This document shows positions 25,161 to 34,213 of a stretch of 64,000 bases of DNA, piece after piece. The stretch is from Patescibacteria group bacterium (lineage in GTDB: Bacteria > Patescibacteriota > Patescibacteriia > Patescibacteriales > Patescibacteriaceae). The first letter of the stretch is position 1, and the number at the start of each line of letters is the position of its first letter. Made by a program: the position numbers and the translations under genes. The stretch is taken from contig CP129471.1 of assembly GCA_030583705.1 (NCBI GenBank), positions 486,506 through 550,505 on the forward strand. The letters run 5' to 3'. The notes under the pieces were generated by a model. It ran no database searches, was not told the origin of the DNA, and was given only the letters and a program-made list of their open reading frames with translations.

Positions 25161-26417
25161 TTATTCATGCCTTAAAGCTTCCACTGGCTCAAGACGACTG
25201 GCTTTAATGGCTGGGTAAAGACCAAAGATAAGGCCAATAACCGCCGCTACGCTAACCGCCACTATAATAGCCGGTATGGAAATAACCAAAGGCCATTCAT
25301 AGCCGAGTTGTCTGGCTACTATGGCAATAACTGCCGCAATTGTTTGTCCAAAAACTATACCCAAAAAACCACCAGCTAAAGTTAGGACAACCGCTTCAGT
25401 TAAGAATTGGGCCACAATATCTTGGCGAGTTGCCCCTACGGCCTTTCTTAGTCCTATCTCTCTAGTCCTTTGGGTTACTCTAACCAACATAATATTCATA
25501 ATCCCAATACCTCCAACCAACAAAGACAACGCGGCCATAGCTCCCAAGAAAAACCTCATACCGTCTGTAATTGAACGAAGAATGTTTAGGGCATCCTGGG
25601 CACTTCTAACAGAAAAATCATCGCCAGCACCGCTTTGATCCCTAATACCGTGCCGATCTCGCAAAAGAGCCTCAATTTCTTTAATGGTCTGTTCAATATA
25701 TATTTCATCACTAACTTTAGTCCGAATAAAACCCAAATGCTTAACTCCGGCAATTAATCTTTGCACTGTAGTAATAGGGACAAAGACCCGATCATCATAA
25801 TTCTGAAAAGCCACTGTACCTCTTTCTTCCATTACGCCAATTACCGTATAGCCTGAATTATTTAAGCGCACAGTTTTTCCCACTGGATCATTTTCTCCGA
25901 AAAGCTCTTCTTTAACCGTACTACCCAAAACCATTACCCGAGCATTAGAGTTTTGTTCTTCAGCCGTAAAGAAACGACCGTCTGCCAATTCCCCACCCTC
26001 TACTTCCATGTACTGATAACCAGTGCCGTAAATACTAGAATCATAGGTATTGGCGTTCCAGCTTAAAACGCCCCTGCTTTGAAAAAAAGGCGCTACCGCC
26101 TCAATATATGGTATATTGTTTTTATTACCTATAGCCTCAGCGTCTTCTAAAGTAAGAGTAGTAATAGTAATACCCATAACAGCCGCCGGGGGTCCGTTGT
26201 TATCCGATTTACCGGGTAAAATACCAACCAAGTTTGAGCCGAAATTCTGAACTTGTGAAAGAATCAAAGACTGGGCTCCCGCTCCAATAGCCATAATAAT
26301 AATTACCGAAGCTACTCCAATAACAATACCCAGGACGGTTAAAAAACCGCGACGACGGTTGGAATTAAGTTCTCTTAGGGCGCTTTTAACAAGTCGCGAA
26401 TAATAAAAGGTATTCAT
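25161..26417 (-). CDS. MacB-like ABC transporter permease
   Basis: 418 aa. RRRGFLTVLGIVIGVASVIIIMAIGAG forms the first helix, then a MacB_PCD domain, then FtsX helices with LLVGGIGIMNIMLVRVTQRT and EIGLRKAVGATRQD. Same architecture as 23831-25090, with conserved TLTLEDAEAI and ERGTVAFQNYDDRVFVP blocks showing common descent. It lies 15 nt downstream of the ATPase gene, and the second permease follows after 70 nt. Substrate unknown; export of peptides or defence against antimicrobial compounds is the usual role. ATG start. Confidence 0.9.
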   Translation of the reverse strand: MNTFYYSRLVKSALRELNSNRRRGFLTVLGIVIGVASVIIIMAIGAGAQSLILSQVQNFGSNLVGILPGKSDNNGPPAAVMGITITTLTLEDAEAIGNKNNIPYIEAVAPFFQSRGVLSWNANTYDSSIYGTGYQYMEVEGGELADGRFFTAEEQNSNARVMVLGSTVKEELFGENDPVGKTVRLNNSGYTVIGVMEERGTVAFQNYDDRVFVPITTVQRLIAGVKHLGFIRTKVSDEIYIEQTIKEIEALLRDRHGIRDQSGAGDDFSVRSAQDALNILRSITDGMRFFLGAMAALSLLVGGIGIMNIMLVRVTQRTREIGLRKAVGATRQDIVAQFLTEAVVLTLAGGFLGIVFGQTIAAVIAIVARQLGYEWPLVISIPAIIVAVSVAAVIGLIFGLYPAIKASRLEPVEALRHE

Positions 26418-26432
26418 TAAAGCTTGTCTAAA

Positions 26433-27149
26433 CTATTTTAAAATTTCTCCCTCCTTGGCAAAACGTCTCTTTTCCACTTGTTTATCACTAACAATCTCTC
26501 CGTCTCTTAAACTAATAATCCGCTTAGCGTGTTCTGAGGTGTAAGTTTCGTGGGTAACTAAAATAATCGTATTACCAGCTTCGTTTAATTCTTGTAAAAA
26601 ACGCATAACCTCAGTACCTGATTTGGAATCTAGGTTACCGGTGGGTTCATCGGCAAAAATTACCGAAGGCTCGGTAATTAAGGCTCTGGCAATAGCTACT
26701 CTTTGTTTTTCTCCCCCAGAAATTCGGTTAGTATAATAATCAAGACGATGACTTAGACCGACTCTATCTAAAACCGCCTTAGCTCTATCACTAGCATCTT
26801 TGGGGACAGGTCTCATATAGAGTAAGGGCAACATAACGTTTTCTAAAACAGTCGTACGGGGTAAAAGATTAAATGACTGAAAGACAAAACCGATCTGGCT
26901 ATTACGTAAACTGGCAGACTCTTCATCATCCAAAGAACCAACTTCCCGATCGGCAAAAAAATAACTACCACCAGTTGGGTGATCTAAAAGACCCAAGATG
27001 TGCATTAGGGTGGACTTACCAGAGCCAGAAGGTCCCATAATGGCCACAAACTCTCCCTGATCAATAGACAGAGAAACACCGCGCAAAACTTTAGTTATAA
27101 CCTCGCCGGTAACAAACTCTTTAGAAAGATTCTCGGCCCTAATAAGCAT
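26433..27149 (-). CDS. ABC transporter ATPase, MacB/LolD type
   Basis: 238 aa. Walker A GPSGSGKST (39-47), Q-loop FVFQSFNLLPRTT, signature ISGGEKQRVAIARAL (143-157), Walker B VIFADEPTGNLDSKSG and H-loop VTHE. The signature has GEKQR rather than the commoner GQQQR. NLLPRTTVLENVMLPL and the GNLD Walker B are typical of the LolD/MacB/FtsE subfamily. It powers the two FtsX-type permeases encoded immediately downstream, and the HlyD-like adaptor gene 56 nt upstream completes the system. ATG start without Shine-Dalgarno. Confidence 0.95.
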   Translation of the reverse strand: MLIRAENLSKEFVTGEVITKVLRGVSLSIDQGEFVAIMGPSGSGKSTLMHILGLLDHPTGGSYFFADREVGSLDDEESASLRNSQIGFVFQSFNLLPRTTVLENVMLPLLYMRPVPKDASDRAKAVLDRVGLSHRLDYYTNRISGGEKQRVAIARALITEPSVIFADEPTGNLDSKSGTEVMRFLQELNEAGNTIILVTHETYTSEHAKRIISLRDGEIVSDKQVEKRRFAKEGEILK

Positions 27150-27205
27150 AAAAAAATTTATCTTAATAATTGTCTTTTATTATTTTCTTAATCTACCTTG
27201 GTGAT

Positions 27206-28993
27206 TTATTTTTCTCTAATGAAGGTTATAACTATGTCTCCTTCTTTAAGTCCCTTAGTAATTTCCACTAAACCACCATCGCCGTTTAGGCCTGTTTCAA
27301 CCTCAACTTCTTTTAATTCTTCATTTTCTAAAACCCGTACGTATTTTTGCCGACTACCATTTCTCTCCAGTACCGCCCGAGCCGGAATCGTTAAAACATC
27401 TTCTAAGCGCAAAGCCGTAATAACAGCGTCAGCGGTCATACCGGTTCGAACTCTTTCGTCTTCACCAGGATCAAAGGTTATTTTAACTTTGTAATAAGTT
27501 ACACCCTGGATAACCGTTGCGGCGGGTTCAATAAAATAGACAGAGCCTATAAAAGTCTTATCAGGTAAAGCATCCAGAATAATTTCAGCTTCATCATAAA
27601 GAGATAACTTAGCAATATCTGTTTCAGAAACATCCACTTCTACCTGGTAATTATTCTGGGTCAAAACAGAAAGCACGGGCTGTCCTGGAGGTACTTGTTC
27701 CCCGACTTGGTAGTTAACCGCCGTTATTACGCCTTCAATCGGCGAAGTCATTACCGCATCTTCGGTCTGTTTAGCGATCATCTTAAGACCAGCTGAAGCT
27801 TGAGCTAACTGGGCCGAAGATAGTTTAACACCGGCTTGGGCTGAGGTAACTCTAGCTTTAGCAGCGTCTAGTTGTTGCTGTTGTTGTAATTTAGTTAAGC
27901 TTTCACCGTCTTTAGTGCCATCAATCGCTAAACCTAAACTAAGTTTAGCCTGATTAACTTGTTCTTCAGCTGCCGAGACATTAACATTATAACTTAAACG
28001 AGCATCATCCAAAGCTTGTCTGGAAGATTGTAGGGAAGAAATAGTTACGGACAAAGAATTCACGTGAACCTCTGTTAAAGATTTATAGGAATCAAGTTGG
28101 GTCTGTGTAAATTGGAAATTAGCGTTAATGTTTTGGAGCATGGTAAACAATAAATTAGCCAAAGCGAAAATATCCCCTGCAGCCTTTTGACTGGCCTCAT
28201 AAGCCATGTCTACCTGATAACTTGTACCACCGTTTTTTGCTTCAGCAACTCTAACCAAAGCTTCAGCTAAGCTATCTTCTGATTTTTCAAATAACTCATT
28301 AGCCTCAAGAAGTAAGTAAGCTTTAGTGGGAGTACGAAGCTGGGAACGGAAATCTTCATCAGTTAACATATTATCTAAACTATCTAAAGTTGGAGCTAAA
28401 GAAGATAAGCGACTGTCTAGGGTAATAACCAAAGAAGCTTGCCGACTATCTACCGCTTGTTGGTAAGTTGATTTAGTATTAGCTAAGGCGGTTTCGGCAA
28501 TAACCAAAGTTTGTCTTTGTGAAGAAGAAATAATTCCTTCGGCTTCAAGGTCAGCTAAGGTTTTATCTGTTTGAGATAGTTGTTCGCTAAAAACAGCTTG
28601 TAGGTTTTTTTCTTCACGCTCGGCAGCAGCTAAAGTAGCCAAGGCTTGTTCAAGACCAGCCTGGGCAATAGCCTGTCCTGCCCTAACTTCTTCTTGACGA
28701 ATTAGTAGGGTGGAAAAATCGGTTTGCGCTAAAACCTGTCCAACTTCCACCGTATCGCCAACCTCAACAGATAAACCAATTAACTCCCCGCCACTCATAA
28801 AAGAAAGATTAATTTCCTTAGCAGGAGTAATAGTACCAGTTTCGTTAACCGATTGTACTAAAGTACCCTTAATAGCTTCAGAGGTAGTATACTCAGGAGG
28901 TTTTTCACGTCTAGAAAACACCACAGCGGCAATAATTAAAACAATAATAATGCTACCGATAATAAGCCATTTTTTCTTCTTTTTACTCATCAT
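27206..28993 (-). CDS. HlyD/MacA-like efflux adaptor with long coiled-coil hairpin
   Basis: 595 aa from the ATG at 28993 (a TTG start 8 codons earlier is possible; an adjacent ATG at 28990 is equally so). N-terminal signal anchor (KKKKKWLIIGSIIIVLIIAAVVF), first half-lipoyl domain (ITPAKEINLSFMSGGEL ... VGDTVEVGQVLAQTD), about 300 residues of heptad-like helix, second half-lipoyl (SPIEGVITAVNYQVGEQVPPG), beta-barrel (VDVSETDIAKL) and membrane-proximal domain (IPARAVLERNG). It links the MacB-like permeases to the cell exterior. The hairpin is much longer than in classical MacA. It begins the MacAB-like operon and has a promoter at 29057-29084. Confidence 0.88.
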   Translation of the reverse strand: MMSKKKKKWLIIGSIIIVLIIAAVVFSRREKPPEYTTSEAIKGTLVQSVNETGTITPAKEINLSFMSGGELIGLSVEVGDTVEVGQVLAQTDFSTLLIRQEEVRAGQAIAQAGLEQALATLAAAEREEKNLQAVFSEQLSQTDKTLADLEAEGIISSSQRQTLVIAETALANTKSTYQQAVDSRQASLVITLDSRLSSLAPTLDSLDNMLTDEDFRSQLRTPTKAYLLLEANELFEKSEDSLAEALVRVAEAKNGGTSYQVDMAYEASQKAAGDIFALANLLFTMLQNINANFQFTQTQLDSYKSLTEVHVNSLSVTISSLQSSRQALDDARLSYNVNVSAAEEQVNQAKLSLGLAIDGTKDGESLTKLQQQQQLDAAKARVTSAQAGVKLSSAQLAQASAGLKMIAKQTEDAVMTSPIEGVITAVNYQVGEQVPPGQPVLSVLTQNNYQVEVDVSETDIAKLSLYDEAEIILDALPDKTFIGSVYFIEPAATVIQGVTYYKVKITFDPGEDERVRTGMTADAVITALRLEDVLTIPARAVLERNGSRQKYVRVLENEELKEVEVETGLNGDGGLVEITKGLKEGDIVITFIREK

Positions 28994-29056
28994 ATATATT
29001 AAAAATAAAAAAACCAAACAAAAATCCGTTAATATAACAGAAATTATTGTCTATTC

Positions 29057-29084
29057 AGTATAACAGATTAAAGGTAAAAAGCAA
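29057..29084 (-). promoter_or_regulatory. Promoter of the MacAB-like operon
   Basis: TTGCTT (29079-29084) - 16 bp - TATACT (29057-29062) on the minus strand with TG one base upstream of the -10 (extended -10). Start near 29050, leader about 57 nt. The sequence around the -35, CTTGCTTTTTACCT, recurs upstream of def near 43843. Confidence 0.55.
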
Positions 29085-29183
29085 GTTGGTGATTTATATA
29101 TAATTTATATAAATATTCTGGTTATATACTAGATAGAGCAGTGGAGGAATAAAGTGTTAACCGGAAGCTAATATAAATACATA

Positions 29184-30386
29184 TTAATCCTTGAGACAAC
29201 GGACACTAAACCCGTAGGCCTGCGAATAAGTAACGCGAGCCATTCTCGCATCAGATGAGAATAAATAACGACTCCAAGCTGAACCTCCAGTAGGCAAAGA
29301 TGCCCATAAGTGCAAGTAAGTGGAGCGACCACCAAAAGACGAACCAGCCGTACTCCGGTAACCAGCAGGCAGTGCAGAAAAACCGGAAGTGTCAGTACCA
29401 AAATTAGCATTATAATTCCAACGAGGGTGGTCACTGGTTGGTATACCTGGGGGAGGACTGCCATTAACGGTACGTTCAGACTTAAGTTTTCTACCTTCAT
29501 CTGTGCCTCGATAGCCAGTCGTGCTTGCATTATAAGGAAAATCTGTCACGCAAGTACTAGAAGTACAAATCGCTCTTTCCAAAGTTGTAAGCTCGTCATG
29601 GGTTGGGACATGCCAACCTGTAGGACAAATACCTTGGGCTCCCGGAGTGGTAGATCCGTCCATAGCGGCAGCCCAGGTGTAGAGAGAGCCATCGGTGGTG
29701 CAGATAGATTCAGTATTAGAATAACAAGATCTCCCAAGACCATCGTCCGCAACAGAAGCAATGGGACAAGGAGGGTTACCTCCTCCGTTAATACAAGTAC
29801 CGTTTGGTCTAATCTTAGTGTTAAGATTCTCTTTCATCCAGCATTGTGAGCCGATTTGGACAGTGTTGTAGACATTGCCATCCAGATCAGTAATTGGTCC
29901 TCCACAGTTAATAATACCTGATTCAGTATTATGACTAATAGGCCCAGCTGTGAAAGAGCCACTACTGCCGCCTAAGCAACCCGAGAATTGGTAGTGTCCT
30001 GGTTTATGAGGAATAGCAGTATAGGTATAATCACTATCTGGACAGATACCATCTGTTCTTGGAGTTGGATTATTTGGTACCTTGCTTATATAAACTATAT
30101 CATTAGCTTGTAAAGGTTGACCCGGAGTAATAGATGCTGGGTATTGATTATTATCTGCATAATATAGTTCTAGAGCATTAGCCATGGCTTTCAGATCATT
30201 TAATCTTTTAGCGTCTCTAGCACTGGCACGAGAATTTCCTAGGGCTACTATAACTAAGGTGGATAATACCCCTATGATGGCTATAACTACTAATAGTTCT
30301 ATTAGGGTAAAAGCTGCGCCACGACCCAGAACTAGACGAGTAGGGACTAATGAAGATAAAAAAGTTGGTGTATTATTAGTTTTCAT
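29184..30386 (-). CDS. Prepilin-like protein with FISUMP domain
   Basis: 400 aa. A short leader (about 25 residues, ending GRGAA) precedes the type IV pilin helix FTLIELLVVIAIIGVLSTLV with Glu at position 5 of the mature form; the residue before cleavage is Ala, not Gly. The common segment SARDAKRLNDLKAMANALELYY and VPNNPTPRTDG follow. Residues from about 150 on form a FISUMP domain (DLDGNVYNTVQIGSQCWMKENL, CPTGWHVPTHDELTTLE, GFSALPAGYR, YGFSVRCLKD), a Cys-rich surface domain known from Fibrobacteres and Bacteroidetes. Probably a pilus-tip or minor pilin displaying a binding domain. It shares its N-terminal module with three other prepilins here. Assembly genes are not in the window. Confidence 0.88.
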   Translation of the reverse strand: MKTNNTPTFLSSLVPTRLVLGRGAAFTLIELLVVIAIIGVLSTLVIVALGNSRASARDAKRLNDLKAMANALELYYADNNQYPASITPGQPLQANDIVYISKVPNNPTPRTDGICPDSDYTYTAIPHKPGHYQFSGCLGGSSGSFTAGPISHNTESGIINCGGPITDLDGNVYNTVQIGSQCWMKENLNTKIRPNGTCINGGGNPPCPIASVADDGLGRSCYSNTESICTTDGSLYTWAAAMDGSTTPGAQGICPTGWHVPTHDELTTLERAICTSSTCVTDFPYNASTTGYRGTDEGRKLKSERTVNGSPPPGIPTSDHPRWNYNANFGTDTSGFSALPAGYRSTAGSSFGGRSTYLHLWASLPTGGSAWSRYLFSSDARMARVTYSQAYGFSVRCLKD

Positions 30387-30412
30387 AATGTGAGTTAGAT
30401 AATATATAAAAA

Positions 30413-31684
30413 TTAGAGACCAAATTTATTTTTAGTGGAATTATATTCCGCAAGAACTTCCTCGTGGGATAAAGATCGGTTATAGATCTTTACGGAGCCA
30501 ATAGATCCTTCGATATTTCTACCGTTGCCTCCTGGAAGAGCGGCATCTCTAAAAATTCCCCAATTTCCAGTAAAACTTCCACCAGTTGAACCAGAAACAT
30601 TCTGGGTTGAATATAAGGTACCATTAAGATATGCATACTGGAAAGTAGGGGTGTAAACATAGAAAAAGTGATAAAAGTTTTCTAATTGAATAGCTTGATA
30701 ATTTATTATAGCTGCAATAGCCCGAGATCCAGTCAAAACTGAATGTTGCGATGTATCTTTATTACGCTCAAATCCTATACCCACTGAACCACCTGTCACT
30801 CCCCTACCGACAAAAGACGCGTTAGTGTTATATAAATTACCGGGCCAAATATCTACCTGTCCAACCTTAGCCCAGCCACCCATTGAAAAAGAATTCAAGG
30901 GGGTGAAATTAAGTTCAGCCGGTTGACCGATTAAAATACTTTGAGGCATGCTTATATCAATCACTCCACCATTTTCTGGGCTAAAACCAGGAGGGCCATT
31001 AACAAAGGTTTGGTTACCTACTATTCCGCTTAAATCATACCAAGTATTACCAGAACCAGGGTAAGAAGCGGGATTAGAAGCATCTAGATAAAGAACAAGT
31101 CCGTTAAGAGAACCAACGGACTGTAAACCTGAAGCACTACTAATAGTTACTCCCCCAGCTCCTAAGTTGCTTTGATTAGATCCTATACAAGCAATAATTG
31201 AATAACTTTGAGATGAATTAGATATATATCTATATTCTTCGTCTGGACAATTACCATCTGTATGAGGAGTGGGGTTATTGGGTACTTTACTCATGTAGAC
31301 TACTCCACCAGCTTCAAAAGTAGCTCCAGGAGAAAAGTTATCTGCTTCAGGGTATGCGTTATTATCTGCATAATATAGCTCTAGGGCATTAGCCATGGCT
31401 TTTAGATCATTTAGTCTTTTAGCGTCTCTGGCACTAGCTCTGGAGTTACCTAGGGCTACTATTACTAGAGTAGATAATATACCTATAATAGCTATAACTA
31501 CTAGGAGTTCTATTAGGGTGAAGGCTTTTACTGTTTTATTAGATTGTAGAATAAAGAATTTATTATTATATAATTTGCTGTTTAACTTGTTATTTAACTT
31601 ATTACTTACCCCACTGTTAAACACCTCAAATCGTTGAGGTGTTTTCTTGTTTTCTTGATTTTTCTTATTTTCCCTGTATAGCAT
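30413..31684 (-). CDS. Prepilin-like protein with LamG-type C-terminal domain
   Basis: 423 aa. Unusually long leader of about 54 residues (MLYRENKKNQENKKTPQRFE...) before KAFTLIELLVVIAIIGILS. Mature N-terminal module SARDAKRLNDLKAMANALELYY and VPNNPTPHTDG, then a concanavalin-A/LamG-like domain (LVLYLDASNPASYPGSGNTW, SIGSVKIYNRSLSHEEV). The long leader is genuine: against the copy at 39773-41038, its first 13 codons differ almost only at third positions. A hairpin encoded inside the leader (31619-31644) is identical at nucleotide level in both. Likely an adhesive minor pilin. It follows the FISUMP prepilin on the same strand with a 26-nt gap. ATG start without Shine-Dalgarno. Confidence 0.87.
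   Translation of the reverse strand: MLYRENKKNQENKKTPQRFEVFNSGVSNKLNNKLNSKLYNNKFFILQSNKTVKAFTLIELLVVIAIIGILSTLVIVALGNSRASARDAKRLNDLKAMANALELYYADNNAYPEADNFSPGATFEAGGVVYMSKVPNNPTPHTDGNCPDEEYRYISNSSQSYSIIACIGSNQSNLGAGGVTISSASGLQSVGSLNGLVLYLDASNPASYPGSGNTWYDLSGIVGNQTFVNGPPGFSPENGGVIDISMPQSILIGQPAELNFTPLNSFSMGGWAKVGQVDIWPGNLYNTNASFVGRGVTGGSVGIGFERNKDTSQHSVLTGSRAIAAIINYQAIQLENFYHFFYVYTPTFQYAYLNGTLYSTQNVSGSTGGSFTGNWGIFRDAALPGGNGRNIEGSIGSVKIYNRSLSHEEVLAEYNSTKNKFGL
31591..31645 (-). promoter_or_regulatory. Nucleotide-conserved hairpin block inside prepilin leader (copy 1)
   Basis: 55 nt identical to 39812-39866, containing the stem AAACACCTCAA / TTGAGGTGTTT (31619-31644, 11 bp, 4-nt loop). The flanking codons have diverged, so the identity is local. 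The RNA is coding here; it is not followed by a U-run, so it is probably not a terminator. Confidence 0.55.
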
Positions 31685-31830
31685 AATATTATCGCAGAGA
31701 TTGAAATTAAGTATGCTCTTTTAAGAAGTAATTTCTACTTAATTTAAACTATAATTATAATATCACAAAACCGGATAATTCACCAACAGTCGTTAATTAA
31801 TAATTCATATAAATACCTTGCGCAAGAAAA

Positions 31831-32775
31831 TTAATTAAACCCTACGTATTGTACTTCTTCTTCCATTATTACACCGTATTTATTCTTTATCTCTTTTTTA
31901 ACAAATTCAATTATCTTAACAATATCCGATGATTTAGCCTGATCAGTGTTAATTATAAAATTAGCGTGCTTCTGACTTATCTCTGCTCCGCCTTGGCGAT
32001 AACCCATTAAACCAGCTTGTTCAATAAGGTAGCCCGCACCAATCTTACCGCCCCTGATCTTATTATCCTTCTCTGCTTGTTCATAAAGAGCTGGGTTAAC
32101 AGCGCCAATGTCTTTAGCAAAAAAGTTTTTAAAAATACAACCAGCACTGGGTTCTTTAGGTTGCGAATTTCTGCGATAATCTAAATACTCTTCTATATGT
32201 TTCTCCATTATTTCTTTATCTCCCTCATTTAATTCTAAAGTGGCATCCCAGACTACTAACTTAGGATCATCCTTAACTCTACTATGACGATAAGCAAAAC
32301 CGCATTCCGGACGGGATAAGACATGAAAAGATAAAGTCTCTATGTTAAAAATCGTAATCTTAGGAGTAATAACATCAAAAGAACCACCATGCGCGCCGGC
32401 GTTACCCCTAATCGCTCCACCTAGAGAACCTGGAATACCAATAGCCCATTCAAGACCAGATAAATTATGAACTAAAGCAAAACGAGCCAGATCTCCAACA
32501 TCATAGCCCGCTCCAACAACTATTGTTTTTTCATTAAGTATAATATTCTTATTTTCTAAATGAATAACTAATCCCCTAACTCCCTGATCATTAATTAAAA
32601 CATTACTGCCTCCACCTAAGATGGTAATCGGGTGATTCTTACTTTTAGCCCACTCAACAGCTAATCTAAGCTCATCTTCTTTCTTAACCGCCAAAAAATA
32701 TTCAGCCGCACCCCCTATTTTATAGGTAGAAAAACCATTAAGATAATAATTATGTTGTAATAGTTCTTTGATCAT
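31831..32775 (-). CDS. murB: UDP-N-acetylenolpyruvoylglucosamine reductase
   Basis: 314 aa, FAD-dependent enzyme making UDP-MurNAc for peptidoglycan. FAD-binding region TILGGGSNVLI and GIPGSLGGAIRGNAGAHGG; catalytic Arg163 in FAYRHSRVK; final Glu in YGVIMEEEVQYVG. In PSAGCIFKN the position of the catalytic Ser/Cys proton donor is Cys213. There is no extra type I C-terminal loop domain, so it is the compact type II form. It follows murC by 14 nt and is the last gene of the murG-murC-murB run. ATG start without Shine-Dalgarno. Confidence 0.96.
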   Translation of the reverse strand: MIKELLQHNYYLNGFSTYKIGGAAEYFLAVKKEDELRLAVEWAKSKNHPITILGGGSNVLINDQGVRGLVIHLENKNIILNEKTIVVGAGYDVGDLARFALVHNLSGLEWAIGIPGSLGGAIRGNAGAHGGSFDVITPKITIFNIETLSFHVLSRPECGFAYRHSRVKDDPKLVVWDATLELNEGDKEIMEKHIEEYLDYRRNSQPKEPSAGCIFKNFFAKDIGAVNPALYEQAEKDNKIRGGKIGAGYLIEQAGLMGYRQGGAEISQKHANFIINTDQAKSSDIVKIIEFVKKEIKNKYGVIMEEEVQYVGFN

Positions 32776-32789
32776 ATGGTTATTATAAC

Positions 32790-34205
32790 TTATTTTTCAT
32801 TTTCAAGTAACCTTTCCCCTATCCTGAAAACATCACCAGCGCCTAAGAGAAGAATTACTTCTCCTTCTTTAATTGTTTGTCTTAAATATTCTTCCGTCTC
32901 TTTAAGTCCTCCCTGATGCGAAACATTATTGTGCCCTTGTTCTTTAATCGCCTGAACCACTTCTTGGGCACTAATTCCTCCTTGTTCTTCTCTAGCTGAG
33001 CCGTAAATATCCAAAACAATTACTTCATCAGCTAAAGTAAAACTCTTAGCAAACTCTTTTAATAAGGCCTTAGTACGGGTAAAAGTATGAGGATGAAAAA
33101 CTACTCGTAGTTTTTCTTTACTATATTTTTGCCTTACCGCTTCTAGGGTAGCCTTAATCTCTGTTGGGTGGTGTCCGTAATCGTCTAAAATAATCGCTCT
33201 CCTATATTCTCCCATTATCTCCATTCTTCTAGCTGTCCCCGAAAAAGTCTTAAGGTGTTCCCTAATATCCTTAAGTTCAAGCCCAAGTTCAATTGAGGTC
33301 GCAATAACTGCTAAAGCGTTTAAGACATTATGTTGCCCGCTTAAACTTATGGCAAAAGAACCTAAGTCTTCAAGTACACCTGCTTCCTGATCCCTTAAGC
33401 TAACATGAAAATACTGATACCCCTTATCATAAATAAGATCTTTAGCGGAATAATCCGCTGTCTGCTTAAAACCATAACCAATAACCCTACCCACTGTATT
33501 CTCTTTTACAAGATTATACGCAACAATATCATCTTGGTTAACTATTACAGCGCCAGACTTAGGAACTTTTCTTACAAAGTCAGCAAAAACTTTTTCATAA
33601 GAGGCTTGATTAGGAAAAAAATCCGGATGATCATATTCAATATTATTTAACAAAACCAAGCGAGGGCGATAATATTGCAACTTATTTTGGTATTCATCCG
33701 CTTCAATAATTAAATAAGAAGAATCTCCAGCTAACCCGGCTCCTTTAAATTGCGGAACTTTAGCCCCAACCATTACTCCTGGTTTTAAACCTGCCCGATC
33801 CGCTACATAACCAAGCCAAGCCGTCACTGTTGTCTTACCATGCGAACCACAAACGGCAATACCGAAAGAGTTATTAAAAAGCTCAGCTAAAGCCTGGGCA
33901 TAAGTTACGGTTTTAGTCGCTAAAGAGGGCTTGCTTAAAGCCGCTCTTACTTCCTCATTAGTCTCGGAGTTATAAGCGGTGGAATAAATAATTAAATCAT
34001 AATTACCCTCCTTAATTCTTTCTTCCAAAAAACCGTCATAGACTTTAACACCGGCAGAAGCTAAAACAGAATCGGTCATAAAAGTTTCCCCAGTATCGCT
34101 ACCACTTAAAACCAAACCACGTTTAGTTAAAAACTCAGCCAACATGGTCATCCCCGCCCCCTTAACTCCGATCATGTAAATGTTTTTTATTTTAGATAAA
34201 TCCAT
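32790..34205 (-). CDS. murC: UDP-N-acetylmuramate--L-alanine ligase
   Basis: 471 aa, cytoplasmic, adds the first peptide residue to UDP-MurNAc. Domain 1 Rossmann start YMIGVKGAGMTMLAEFL, central ATPase GSHGKTTVTAWLGYV, EADEYQNKL, NNIEYDHPDFF, then the ligase C-domain with ILDDYGHHPTEIKATLEAVR and VVFHPHTFTRTKALL. YGHHPTEI is diagnostic for MurC (against MurD/E/F). Gaps of 8 nt (from murG) and 14 nt (to murB) indicate one operon. ATG start without Shine-Dalgarno. Confidence 0.96.
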   Translation of the reverse strand: MDLSKIKNIYMIGVKGAGMTMLAEFLTKRGLVLSGSDTGETFMTDSVLASAGVKVYDGFLEERIKEGNYDLIIYSTAYNSETNEEVRAALSKPSLATKTVTYAQALAELFNNSFGIAVCGSHGKTTVTAWLGYVADRAGLKPGVMVGAKVPQFKGAGLAGDSSYLIIEADEYQNKLQYYRPRLVLLNNIEYDHPDFFPNQASYEKVFADFVRKVPKSGAVIVNQDDIVAYNLVKENTVGRVIGYGFKQTADYSAKDLIYDKGYQYFHVSLRDQEAGVLEDLGSFAISLSGQHNVLNALAVIATSIELGLELKDIREHLKTFSGTARRMEIMGEYRRAIILDDYGHHPTEIKATLEAVRQKYSKEKLRVVFHPHTFTRTKALLKEFAKSFTLADEVIVLDIYGSAREEQGGISAQEVVQAIKEQGHNNVSHQGGLKETEEYLRQTIKEGEVILLLGAGDVFRIGERLLENEK

Positions 34206-34213
34206 ATAATAAA

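Noticed and set aside
28994-29017. TTG start of the efflux adaptor
   Set aside because: Two adjacent ATG codons follow and give a standard signal anchor; no ribosome binding site supports the TTG.
29310-29849. Plus-strand frame of 179 codons opposite the FISUMP prepilin
   Set aside because: It mirrors the Cys/Gly-rich prepilin gene, has no homology-like motifs, and the minus-strand frame encodes clear pilin and FISUMP motifs.
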